NCBI RefSeq assembly: GCF_907164915.1
Contig: NC_061866.1
Location: 22,732,117 to 22,796,116, forward strand
DNA from: Impatiens glandulifera
Taxonomy: Eukaryota; Streptophyta; Magnoliopsida; Ericales; Balsaminaceae
Length of the DNA stretch: 64,000 nucleotides
Direction of reading: 5' to 3'
This document shows, in pieces, positions 1 to 9,173 of this stretch. Both the position numbers and the translations under genes were made by a program. Each line of letters begins with the position of its first letter. Positions within the stretch are counted from its first letter, which is position 1. The notes beneath the pieces are model-generated. The model saw nothing but the letters and a program-made list of their open reading frames with translations. It was not told the origin of the DNA and did not search any database.

Positions 1-2
1 TC

Positions 3-1552
3 ATATCACAAATTGAGCCGAAAAAGGTGGATGAAGCATTGTTAGATCCCGATTAGAACATAGCAATGCAAGAGGAATTAAACGAGTTTGAGAGAAATAA
101 AGTCTGATACCTAGTCCCTAGACCGAAAAATAAACCGGTTATAGGAACACGATGGGTATTCAGAAATAAACTCAATGAAGACGGTTTAGTTACGAGGAAC
201 AAAGCCCGATTAGTGGCTCAAGGCTATAAACAGGAAGAAGGCGTTGATTTTGAAGAATCATTTGCCCCTGTAGCTAGACTTGAGGCCATTAGAATATTTT
301 TAGCATATGCAGCTTTCAAAAATTTCAAAGTCTTTCAAATGGATGTTAAAAGCACTTTTCTAAACGGTAAAGTAAATGAAGAGGTATATGTTAATCAACC
401 TCCAAGTTTCAAAAACCCAGAACACGAAAACCATGTTTACCGGCTGAACAAAGCCCTTTACGGTTTGAAACAGGCTCCAAAAGCTTGGTACGATACATTA
501 ACACAATTCCTATTTGATCACAAATTCACAATAGGTTCAGTTGACAAAACACTTTTCAAATTTGAGAGAAAGGAACAGATATTACTCGTTCAAATTTATG
601 TCGATGATATTATTTTCGGATCAACCGATCCAAAATTATGTGATAAGTTTTCAAAGATAATGACTGGCAGATTTCAAATGAATATGATGGGAGAATTGAG
701 TTTCTTCCTAGGACTTCAGGTTAAGCAGATTGAAGCTGAAACATTCATAAGCCAACCGAAGTATACAGCCGAATTATTGAAGAAGTTTGGAATGGATACA
801 TGCGCTGAAGCGGTTACACCAATGAGTCTTTCCGTAAAGTTAGACAAAGATGAGGATGGTCAAGCCGTTGACATCACAGCATATCGAGGAATGATTGGAT
901 CATTGCTTTATCTAATAGCCAGCCGACCTAACATCTTGTTTGCGGTTGGGGTATGCGGAAGATTCCAAGCCAATCCAAAGCAATCACATTATACTGCGGC
1001 CAAAAGAATATTAAAATATCTGAAGGGAACTCAAGAAGTGGGACTTTGGTATCCAAAAGACTCGAGTTTCAACCTCATAAGCTACTCAGACGCTGATTAC
1101 GCAGGATGCAAGATCGATAGAAAGAGTACAAGTGGAACCTGCAAGTTCCTAGGTGACCGGTTAGTTACCTGGAGCAGCAAGAAACAGACCTCAGTTGCAA
1201 CATCAACCGTAGAGGCAGAGTACATAGCAGTCGGAAGCTGCTGTGCACAACTCCTCTGAATCCAACAACAACTAAGGAACTTCGGTGTAGAAGCCAAGGA
1301 ATCTCCAATATTCTGTGACAACACCAGCGCGATAGCAATTACATACAATCTGGTGTTGCACTCAAGAACAAAGCACATTGATATAAGACACCATTTCATA
1401 CGGGAGCACGTTCAGGAGAAACACATCCGGTTGGAATACGTCTCGACCGACAACAAGTAGCAGACATATTCACGAAGCCGCTACAGGAAGCTAACTTTTC
1501 TCATTTCAGAAATATTCTAGGAATTACTGATGTTAAGCAACTTATATCATGA
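3..1552 (+). pseudogene. pol: RE1 pol fragment: reverse transcriptase and RNase H
   Basis: This is the C-terminal part of a Ty1/copia polyprotein that copies element RNA into DNA. The RT core reads [11 protein letters not shown], then DVKSTFLNG, then the catalytic YVDD at about 597-608. RNase H follows, with [17 protein letters not shown] and the VEAEY region. The frame contains stop codons at 54-56 (TAG), at 105-107 (TGA, replacing the Trp of KVWYLV) and at 1257-1259 (TGA, also at a Trp codon). One base is lost near 1451, just before the ADIFTKPLQEA segment. The natural end is the TGA at 1550-1552. The copy is non-functional. The KV-stop-YLV position is also a stop in RE5 but is Trp in RE3. 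Confidence 0.93.
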
Positions 1553-2270
1553 TCATGTATGCATATTGCTTACATACGTAACACTGAAAAACCGGGATAT
1601 GTGTTCAGGGAGAAGCTCTCGCTTCTCAAACCGTATTCAAATAGGCCATTGAAAATTCAAGAATGCTAACCAGGATGAAGTCTCCGGCTACGCCTGATTA
1701 CTTCATGACATCAAATCACGTGTATACTTACTATACGGTTGAAATGACCTGGGTAAAATTGGATATACTTAATCCAAAGTTGAACCAACGTTGACGTGAC
1801 TCAACGTTTCTTCACAATCGGAACAAAATATCCAACTAAAACCGGTCATGGAAAACCGCTCAGTACAAATGCATTTTGGTTTTGATGGAATGAACTTTTT
1901 CGGTTCATCTGAGATAACTAAACGCGTTTTTATGCATACCTTGAAAAATGAAGTCTGTAATAAATAAAAATAGTCTACCGCAATCGAGATGACGACATGT
2001 GTCCATCATCAAGAGAGGGGGACTCATATCTTGTCAATAGATTTTTGTCATCATGAATATCTTGGTAATAATTAGTTTTGCATTGGAAATAAACATTATA
2101 CACTTCAACAAGTTAAAGCCTATTAACTAATTGATGACATCACTAAGCATGCTTAACCTACTGATCTAGCCGAACCCCTGGCTATATAAACCACCCTTAA
2201 ATCCTCATAACTCTTCACAAAATTCACTATTCACAAAAACTGTCTTGAGCTTACACTTTATCTCAAGAAC
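1553..2270 (+). promoter_or_regulatory. RE1 pol-to-ORF A spacer with ORF A promoter
   Basis: No gene is present. Much of this stretch can be recognised in the same place in RE5 (42616-43290), including a block around 1985-2025 with an ACATGT core. A TATA box (tatataaa, 2183-2190) lies 81-88 nt before the ORF A ATG and is followed by an A/C-rich leader. A G-box-like CACGTG sits near 1717 but is not kept in RE5. The promoter role is inferred from position and from repetition across elements. Confidence 0.6.
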
Positions 2271-2948
2271 ATGAACTCCAACTCTCTAGCAAAGAAAATT
2301 CTATTGGCTGATTTCAACTCAATCTACCAATACGAAGATCATGATGTCAAAGAAATGTTCTTAGCCGTTGAAAGAAGTGGGCTAAGAAGATTTCTCGAAA
2401 ACAGATTCATTCTCGACTACCTAGTAGTCGAAGAATTCTTCCAGACCGCAAAGGAGGTGCATTGAGACATAATCGTTGCATAAGTTTACGGTCAATCATT
2501 TCTATTCAGCGAGATGGATTTCGCTGAATACTGCGGTTTGCCCACTGAAGGGGTAACCGATTTAACCTACTCTCCGGTGACCATGGAATAAATATGTCAT
2601 TGGTTCTCCAACTCTGACATCCCGGTTAGACCCTGGGGTGCTAAAAGCCAACTCTCTCACAAGTACCAGCTTCTTTGTGAGATTCTGGGAAAGTCCATCT
2701 TGGGCAGAGAGAAAAGCTATTACTACACCCAAAGGCTTTTCGAGATGATGATCGCCGTTACGGTTGGGACACCGGTAAATTGGTCATGGATCATCTTTAG
2801 CAACTTGAAGAAGATGCTCCTTTCAAACAAAACCGGCTACGCTCCTCAGCTAAGCGGTTTTTGTGCTAGCTTGGAGATCCACTCTGGACCCTTCGTAACT
2901 CTCCATCCGGCAAAGAGGAATCAAGCGGCTGGGTCATCCAATGTTTAA
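2271..2948 (+). pseudogene. RE1 ORF A, shared-domain protein (broken)
   Basis: This is the first of three extra genes after pol and has no known function. The frame from ATG 2271 to TAA 2948 carries the family marks in order: ADFNSIY, SGLRRFLE, VVEEFFQTA, CGLPTEGVTDL, HKYQLLCEI, VNWSWIIF, and a GPFVTLHP near the end. Internal stops are TGA 2463-2465 (Arg in RE5), TAA 2481-2483 (also a stop, TAG, in RE5) and TAA 2589-2591. Compared with RE5 ORF A, a stretch of about 28 codons near the C-terminus is deleted. There is no signal peptide or membrane helix. The start was chosen because the same MN(S/T)NSLAKK opening begins the RE5 copy. Confidence 0.8.
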
Positions 2949-2972
2949 ATAATCTCTCTTTCTTTTCCTTTC

Positions 2973-3006
2973 CCAAACCGGTAATTTTGTTGTACTACCG
3001 GTTTGG
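2973..3006 (+). terminator. 3' UTR hairpin of ORF A
   Basis: There is a perfect 11-bp stem (CCAAACCGGTA with TACCGGTTTGG) around a 12-nt loop ATTTTGTTGTAC, starting 24 nt after the ORF A stop. The same loop with different stems follows ORF B in this element and ORF A/B in RE2 and RE5. The loop resembles plant far-upstream polyadenylation elements (UUGUA-type). The 3'-end role is inference. Confidence 0.6.
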
Positions 3007-3367
3007 TATCATGAATGAAGAACATTTCTTTCCACTTTAGTCTAAAAAAAAATCATAAATGATCAACATTTAATGCGCCGTATCAAACCAAATCGAATCA
3101 CTCTTGGAAACAGAAATCTTCATTTTCAAGAAGCATGCCTGATCCGATTTGACTAGACATGCCTTTATCCTCTTGAAAATTTACAAAACATTTATGACCA
3201 GACATAAACGGTCTGATTTTTCAAAATATCCTCATTTAATGCATCCAACCGTTCAAGCTATAAAAAGGGACTCAATACTGCATCTTCAAAACACGCATCC
3301 TCACTCTTCTCTCTAAAGCTTGAAAGTTCAAAAAGAACTCCTTTTGATTTGTCATTCTTCCTCAAAA
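3007..3367 (+). promoter_or_regulatory. RE1 ORF B promoter and leader
   Basis: A TATA box (tataaaaa, 3259-3266) lies about 105 nt before the ORF B ATG and is followed by a CT-rich leader. Upstream, repeated CATGC motifs within the stretch near 3130-3165 are kept in RE5 (about 41640-41670). The stretch has no reading frame of note. Confidence 0.6.
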
Positions 3368-4129
3368 ATGTCTGCTGAACTAAGAAACACACTCATTGTC
3401 AAATTCGAAGAAGTAAAAGATAGTCGGTTTCACGATAACATCTTCAAACCGATCATAGAATCGGGACTCCAAAAATTTCTTGAAGGCTCAGACACCATCC
3501 TCGTAGAGGAAGTGTGCGAGTTCTTCAACAATGGACACATTCTCGATGATGGTAGTATAAGGACCATCGTTGACGGAAGATTTGTTTGGATTACCGAAGA
3601 ACATTTTGCTGCTTTCTTCAACCTTCCCACCGAAGGGTTTTCTGACTTCCCAACGCCATTCTTTCCGGCTAAGGAAGACTTCGGCTTTATCTTCTCCTCT
3701 TCTATCGAACCGGTCGAAGACCACGGGAAGAAGGAAAAACTCGCCCCTCACTACCAAGTCTTTCATGATTTGGTACAACGGTCCATCATGGGCAAAATGC
3801 CAAATCAAAACTACAGCCGGGAGGCATTTGACATCATGATAGCCATCATTCGCAAATCGGCAATCAACTGGTCCTCCTATCTCTTCAAAAACCTGAAGCA
3901 GCTCATAACCGCTTCAAGAGGAAAGGTCACTTTCGCTGCACAAATCTCTCGGTTTCTGGAGGCTCAACGCCTCAACCTTGGGCCCGGTGTTCCTGTCGGA
4001 CCGGCCAACACTATGACTATATCCATGCTAAATAGATGGATATCAAGGATTGAGGAACGGACACCCGACAACACTATGGACAAGTGGTTTGACAGAATGG
4101 TGGAAGGGGATTGGGTCGATCTAGCCTAA
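3368..4129 (+). CDS. RE1 ORF B, intact shared-domain protein of unknown function
   Basis: This is an open frame of 253 codons and the best preserved protein of RE1. The start is the ATG at 3368, where the MSAELRNTL opening matches RE5 ORF B (MTAELRNTL) and RE2 ORF B (MSNRTLRN). An open frame continues upstream to 3320 but is not conserved. The domain reads VKFEEV, SGLQKFLEG, VEEVCEFFNN, a GRFVWITEEHFAAFFNLP core, GFSDFPTPF, HYQVFHDLV, INWSSYLFKNLKQL, AAQISRFLEAQ and LGPGVPVGP. The C-terminus is acidic/aromatic (WFDRMVEGDW). It is predicted soluble, with no signal peptide or membrane segment. It is flanked by its own TATA box and a 3' hairpin. Biochemical function is unknown. Confidence 0.75.
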   Translation: MSAELRNTLIVKFEEVKDSRFHDNIFKPIIESGLQKFLEGSDTILVEEVCEFFNNGHILDDGSIRTIVDGRFVWITEEHFAAFFNLPTEGFSDFPTPFFPAKEDFGFIFSSSIEPVEDHGKKEKLAPHYQVFHDLVQRSIMGKMPNQNYSREAFDIMIAIIRKSAINWSSYLFKNLKQLITASRGKVTFAAQISRFLEAQRLNLGPGVPVGPANTMTISMLNRWISRIEERTPDNTMDKWFDRMVEGDWVDLA

Positions 4130-4148
4130 GTTGTTTTGTTTTTCTTTC

Positions 4149-4184
4149 CGGTTTTTGGTCATTTTGTTGTACGACCGAAAACCG
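4149..4184 (+). terminator. 3' UTR hairpin of ORF B
   Basis: The stem is 12 bp with one G-U pair (CGGTTTTTGGTC with GACCGAAAACCG) around the loop ATTTTGTTGTAC. That loop is identical to the one after ORF A, although the stems differ in sequence. The hairpin begins 19 nt after the ORF B stop. Confidence 0.65.
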
Positions 4185-4647
4185 CCATATTTCTTCTTTC
4201 GAACTTATTTATAAAATTCTGGGATTTTTAAAGACTCCGGTTATTCAATATCTCTCTTTCCGGTTTTTGAAATCAATAAACATAAGACTTCATGTTAAAC
4301 GAAACTTCCGGTTAACAAAGCTTCCGGTAAATCAGAATCTCAAGCAAAAAAAAAATGAAAAGTTTGAAAAACTTACCGACCACGGTTTTACCGCACAAAA
4401 TTCACTGCCCACTGTTTTCTCCACATTTACCGCCGAAAGTTACTGCAGTAACTTTTGGAGGGAAAATTGGCGCCAAAATACTATCAAGTGACGGTCCGTC
4501 TTCCAACCGTTCGAAACCGCCTCTTATATAAGTTCAGATCAGTTCACTTTCTACATACGCTTTCTCTCTCTAAAAAACTCTCAAATCTTCAAAGGCTCTC
4601 TAAGTTCTGTTCATCGTTGTTCTTCATCTTTTCTTCACAAATTTATC
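4185..4647 (+). promoter_or_regulatory. RE1 ORF C promoter with E2F-like block
   Basis: A TATA box (tatataag, 4525-4532) lies about 116 nt before the ORF C ATG. About 47 nt further upstream is the block TTTTGGAGGGAAAATT followed by GGCGCCAAAA (4453-4478). RE5 has the same block, and RE2 has it with CCCGCC in place of GGCGCC. TTGGCGCCAA and TTCCCGCC are both known E2F-site variants. A 14-bp palindrome, GTTACTGCAGTAAC, lies at 4439-4452. The leader is CT-rich. Regulation by E2F is inferred. Confidence 0.6.
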
Positions 4648-7584
4648 ATGGCTTTAGGTAAAGCACCTTTTCAATTGATGTTGCAGGTCGATTTCAACGA
4701 CATCGACGAACACGCTGGGGAGAAAAACAAGGTTGTGCTTCAATCTCTAAGAGATTCGGGATTGGAGGCGTTCTTGTCTGGTCCGTTCATCGTGTACCCG
4801 ACGGCAGTTATGGAGTTTCTGGCGACGACGACTTTAACGAAGAGGAAGGTCTCCGCCACCGTCAACGGCAAAGAAGTTCATATCATGGAGGAGCTTTTCT
4901 CTGAAGCACTCGGTTTGCCCAACACCGGTTTGGACCTCAAGACTGACCTGACCGATGTAGAATCTAATGCGGTCCGGTTGGTGATATCCGCTGACGATCA
5001 AGATCTGGTGATTCACTCAAGCCGGAAGAACAAACTGAAATCGGAGTTCAAGTGGCTGCTAAACATCATCTCTCGTTCGATTTAGGGTAGAGGAGGTAAC
5101 TTCGATAACCTGACCAAACTTAAGCTTAAGATGATGATGTCTATTGTCCGCGGTGACAAGATAGATTGGGGAGCCGTCATCTTCGAACAGTTCTGTGAGA
5201 TGGTGATACAGAAGGATGGTCGGGTTCAGGCCTTCGCAATGCAAATCGTCAAAATCCTTAAGTTCCTTAATGTGGAACTTGGTGAAGGTGAACCGCTCCC
5301 ACCCAACAACATTCTCAACTCCGAGCAAATGAGTGAGAAGACTGACAAAGCGGTTAAGCCGAAGTCTTCCAGAACGAAGTCTTCAAAAGGGACCAGTTCT
5401 TCCGCTCCGGCTGAAGAAAGTTCAAAACAAGAAAAACCGAAGAGGAAGGCGGTTCAAGCCAAAGCCTCACAGAAGAAGAAGGGAAGGAAGAAGTCTTCCG
5501 CAAAGAAGAGCTCCAACAAACCGGCTGACTCCGAGAAAACCCTTTCCTCGGACAAATCGCCGAAGAGAACCGGGGACGTCTTCCAGCCCATTTCCATCAA
5601 CACCGTTCGCCCCATCTCCGTTGACTCTCAATCACCAAGGCAAACCGAACCCTCGGGGAGCCACAAAACCGAGTCAGCATCAAAGGAGGAAGTAGAGGTT
5701 AGTATTAACTCTGAAAACTCCAAATCCCCCAACAAAAACATGGACGAAATCATGGATGACGTAGTTTTAAATACCTCGGAAGCCATTGTAGACGTAGTCC
5801 AAAGCATTGCTAAGGAAACCGACGACGATGTGTCAAGTCGTCTTAAGCCAGCTGATCAGGTTGAGATACCCGGTCAAGGTGAAAAACATTCGGTCAAAGA
5901 AACGGCCAAAACTGTGAACATCACACCTCCGGCTCAGGAGGGAAATACTGAAGAACAGGAACCATCCGGTTCCGCAGGAAACATGTCTGCTCCACATGAT
6001 ATAACGATCCAATCGGCCCAAGATGGGCCAGCTGATTCAACAATCATACCTGAAGGGCCAGTTCAGGTTAATAAGGGCAAAGCAGTTTTATTCGAAGACT
6101 CCACGGTAAAGGGAAAAGGTTTTCTGCAAACCGGCTCCCAACCTGAGATTCTAACCGAAGCCAAGGTCGCCTTTTCCGCAGAAGAAGAGGAAGAGATGTT
6201 TGAGGGGCTCTTAAGGGATATGAACAAAGATGCCAGTGAGTTGATATCACCATACCTTCTATGGGTACAGCTCCGTTGTGAGACAAAGCTGTCAGATATG
6301 ATTCTGGAGATGAGCGGTAACAAACATTGGGAGAAACTCTTAGAATTAGAAGAGTTGGCTCTCAAGTTGGCAAATACCAATATTATCGAAGCCGCATTCA
6401 GCAAAACCGCGGTAATTCACGAATACGCCCGGTTACAAGCGGTAGAAGACGCATTAAGGGAAGCAGAAGGAGCAGCGTTAAATCCGATTGAATCAAGAAT
6501 GACTGAACGGTTTCACCCAGTACGGGAAAAGCTCCTTAAAAGTGTTGACCGGCTCGATGCACAATGGAGGAACAACTGCAGACATCAATTAATCAATGCC
6601 GACTTATATCAAAGTAAACCTTTCTTTGCTGCCGGGGAAACATCCATGACAGTAGAAAACCGGGGAAGTGATCCTCCTCAAACTGATAAGGCTCCGGAAC
6701 ATGAGCAGGTAAAGCAGGTGGTGATCGATACAATTGAGTCTTGTCTTGGGAACTACAACATTGCAACCGATGAGAAGATTGCAACAGCTGAAGCCAACCT
6801 GTCGAATACCATCCGGGGATCCGTTCAAACCGAAATGGCCAACACCGTTCAAACAAAGATCAAGTCTATGATAGATGAAGCTGTGCAAACTTCTGTCAAA
6901 TCATTAATCGTAGAATCCATCCAAACCGCAACCGCTCCTCTGGTAGATATGTTGCAGGCTATGGCTGTTCAAATTGGGGAGTTATCCAAACTTCAAGTGA
7001 GCAAAACTCAAGAGCAAATCAATTCTGACGCCGAAACCGCAAAGAAACTACAAGACGAAGAAAGGGAGAGGGAACAGTTAAGGAAGGAAATTGAAGACAA
7101 AGATCATGCGCTTGCCCACCGGTGTAATGAGGAAGAACAAGAAGCTATCCAGGAACCCATACCGGCTCAACCCTCGCATGCTATGAAGACGAGAAATAAG
7201 AACAAAAGGAAGGCAGTTGCAGAGGTGATGAAGCGGGCAAAACAAAACAATCAAAGAGTGATCAAACCAGTCGGGCTGAACGTGCAACCTTTTGATGAAG
7301 AAGAAGAAGAGGACGTCGAAGAACTTAACCGGCACAAGAAGAAAGCGGTCGAAACCTCAACCGCAACCTCAGGCTCCAGACCGATCGTTGCTCAAACATC
7401 TCGACCACCAAAACCAGTCTGTGCCGGTTTTGGATTCGGCAAAAGAACTCCCGGCATATCAAGTATAGTTGACGGATGGAAGATTGACGCTGCAAGAAGA
7501 GCCAAGAAATGGAAGGCAAGGGAAGAGGAAGAATTAAGGCGACTGGAAAAAGAATTTGCAAAGAGGGGACCATCCAAGCCTTAG
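4648..7584 (+). pseudogene. RE1 ORF C, large shared-domain protein with coiled-coil/NLS tail (one stop)
   Basis: A single frame of 978 codons is broken only by TAG 5083-5085, which RE5 reads as Gln (SIQGRGGNF). Residues 1-225 are the domain shared with ORF A and B (LQVDFNDI, SGLEAFLSG, VMEFLATTT, GLPNTGLDL, IDWGAVIFEQF, FAMQIVKILKF, LGEGEPLPP). Residues ~226-330 are Lys/Ser-rich, with several KKK runs. A polar region follows to ~510, and a helical region (~510-650) contains LLWVQLRCETKLSDM. Residues ~690-840 look coiled-coil. A basic cluster at ~845-866 looks like a nuclear localisation signal. An EEEEE run and a charged tail end the protein. It has no membrane segment. It is the best preserved ORF C here. 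A nuclear or nucleic-acid-binding role is inferred from charge only. Confidence 0.75.
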
Positions 7585-7846
7585 TTTCCTTTTCTTTCCT
7601 TAAGAACAATTTATGTTTGATTTGGTTTCAGAACTCAGTCGTTTTATCATGTTTTGAATTTATTAGTCTTTACATATCCTTTGAAAATCAACACATGTTT
7701 TGAAAATTTTCTTAAACAGAAAGTAATCATAAAGGGAGAAATTGCCAAACACAAATTTTTTAAACCGGCCATACATCACAAATTGCTAAACAGATCTTTA
7801 AAACCGGCGATACATTACAAGTTTTGAATATTTATTCTAAATAATC

Positions 7847-7860
7847 AAAAAGGGAGAAAT
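7847..7860 (+). other. RE1 polypurine tract (one of two tandem copies)
   Basis: AAAAAGGGAGAAAT lies directly before the likely LTR start. A second copy within an approximately 90-bp tandem repeat lies at 7937-7950. By comparison with RE5, whose LTR contains one internal copy, the LTR is taken to start after the first. The stretch 7585-7846 is untranslated AT-rich DNA with a weaker copy near 7733-7741. Confidence 0.7.
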
Positions 7861-9173
7861 TAATAAGAAAAATTAAGAAAGTTAATTTTCAAATCGGCCA
7901 TACATTACAAGTTTTGAATATTTATTCTAAATAATCAAAAAGGGAGAAATTAATAAGAAAAATTAAGTAAAGTTAATTTTTGGAACCGGCTAGAAAAACT
8001 AAAAAATTGTTAACTTCTATGTGCAGGAGTAGATCAAATCGTATAAACCGGCTGGAGCCTCATGAACCGGTTGTTGAAACACTTCAAAAAAAATCAGTTC
8101 CAAGTGATCAAGTCAAGATCAGAGGAACCGGTTTTAACCCTCTCAAGAGACCGGCTAGCAAAGACAAAGTTTACATTCCATCCGGACTATATTATGTAAG
8201 AAACAAACCGGAAACTACAATCTGCAGAAGTGACGTAATATTACGAAATAGACGTGTCTCGAAGGGATAAAAGAAGATAAGATCCGATCAGAAGCATGCG
8301 AGGAAAGCAATGATGATTTATTGATCCAACGTTGACAACCGAAAGGTGCATGCTTGACACGTGTCCGAATCTGCAAACCGGCAACGTCACATTTACCTGA
8401 GGAGTTCCTGCATGTTTGCCAAGTGTTGAGGAAGGTGAAGCGTGCAATCAACCTCCCTGCACCGGCATGATGCTGGATCAACCAATCCCACGGTGAGAGA
8501 AGAATGTGACCGTTGGGATCGTCCACACTATAAAAGGAATACGAAGCGACCTCATTAATTGCAGAGAACACAACGAACGATCAAGCGAAACAATTTACGA
8601 AAATCTTAGAGAGATAAAGAAATCTTACGAACGATCCAAAACCGGTGTATCATAAACCGGAAGCTTTGTGTGTGTATTTGTGGTGTGTTATTGCATTACA
8701 TCAAGAGTGAGTCGGTGTAACCGGCGAGTAGCGAGTTGAGCTCGACCGGCATTGTAAGTGTTGTAACTTTGAAAGTTAGTGGAGATCCTTTTCATAACCT
8801 GAGAAGAAGGGGTGACGTAAGAGGGTTTGCTCCGAACATCCATAAAAATCTCGTCTCGTGTTATTTCCTTCATTTTACTGCTTACTCACCTAACCTAACC
8901 AAAATCAATCCTACTCCGTATATCAAAAACCGGTTCACTCATATCTCTAAATCCTACTCCTTCTAAACATCATCTAAGTCGCATACGTTGCTTCAGACTG
9001 AAACAGACATTTCCGCCCTTGAACCCGGTTCAAGAGTCTATAACAGTTTGCAAAGTGCTGAGAACGGTTATAGTCTCTAACCGGACTATCAAGGTGTTGT
9101 GTGTGTTGTAAGCGGCCACCCTTCCCGAAATCGGAAATACCCCGGTCCTTCAAGGGCGTCCCCGATCCTAACA
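7861..9173 (+). repeat. RE1 3' LTR
   Basis: The LTR is about 1313 bp and homologous to the RE5 LTRs. It begins TAATAAG where RE5 has TGATAG (terminal TG changed to TA) and ends CCTAACA. It contains a promoter TATA (tataaaag, 8529-8536), the conserved stem block with TGACGT and CTCCGAACATCCATAAA (8781-8846), and many ACCGGTT motifs. Confidence 0.85.

Larger units (their letters stand above)
1..9173 (+). mobile_element. RE1: SIRE/Maximus-like Ty1/copia element, 3' part
   Basis: The visible order is pol C-terminal half (RT, RNase H), spacer, ORF A, ORF B, ORF C, polypurine tract and 3' LTR. The LTR matches that of RE5, including the end ...GATCCTAACA, so the two belong to one family. The 5' LTR, gag and integrase lie left of the window. 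Beyond base 9173 the sequence is ORF C of RE2 on the other strand, so RE1 inserted there. The next five bases, cattg, are the expected target duplication, but its partner is outside the window. Confidence 0.93.

Noticed and set aside
105..107. KV-stop-YLV as a programmed readthrough site
   Set aside because: RE3 has a normal Trp there and the stop types differ. Decay of a Trp codon explains it more simply. It is kept only as a low-rank alternative.
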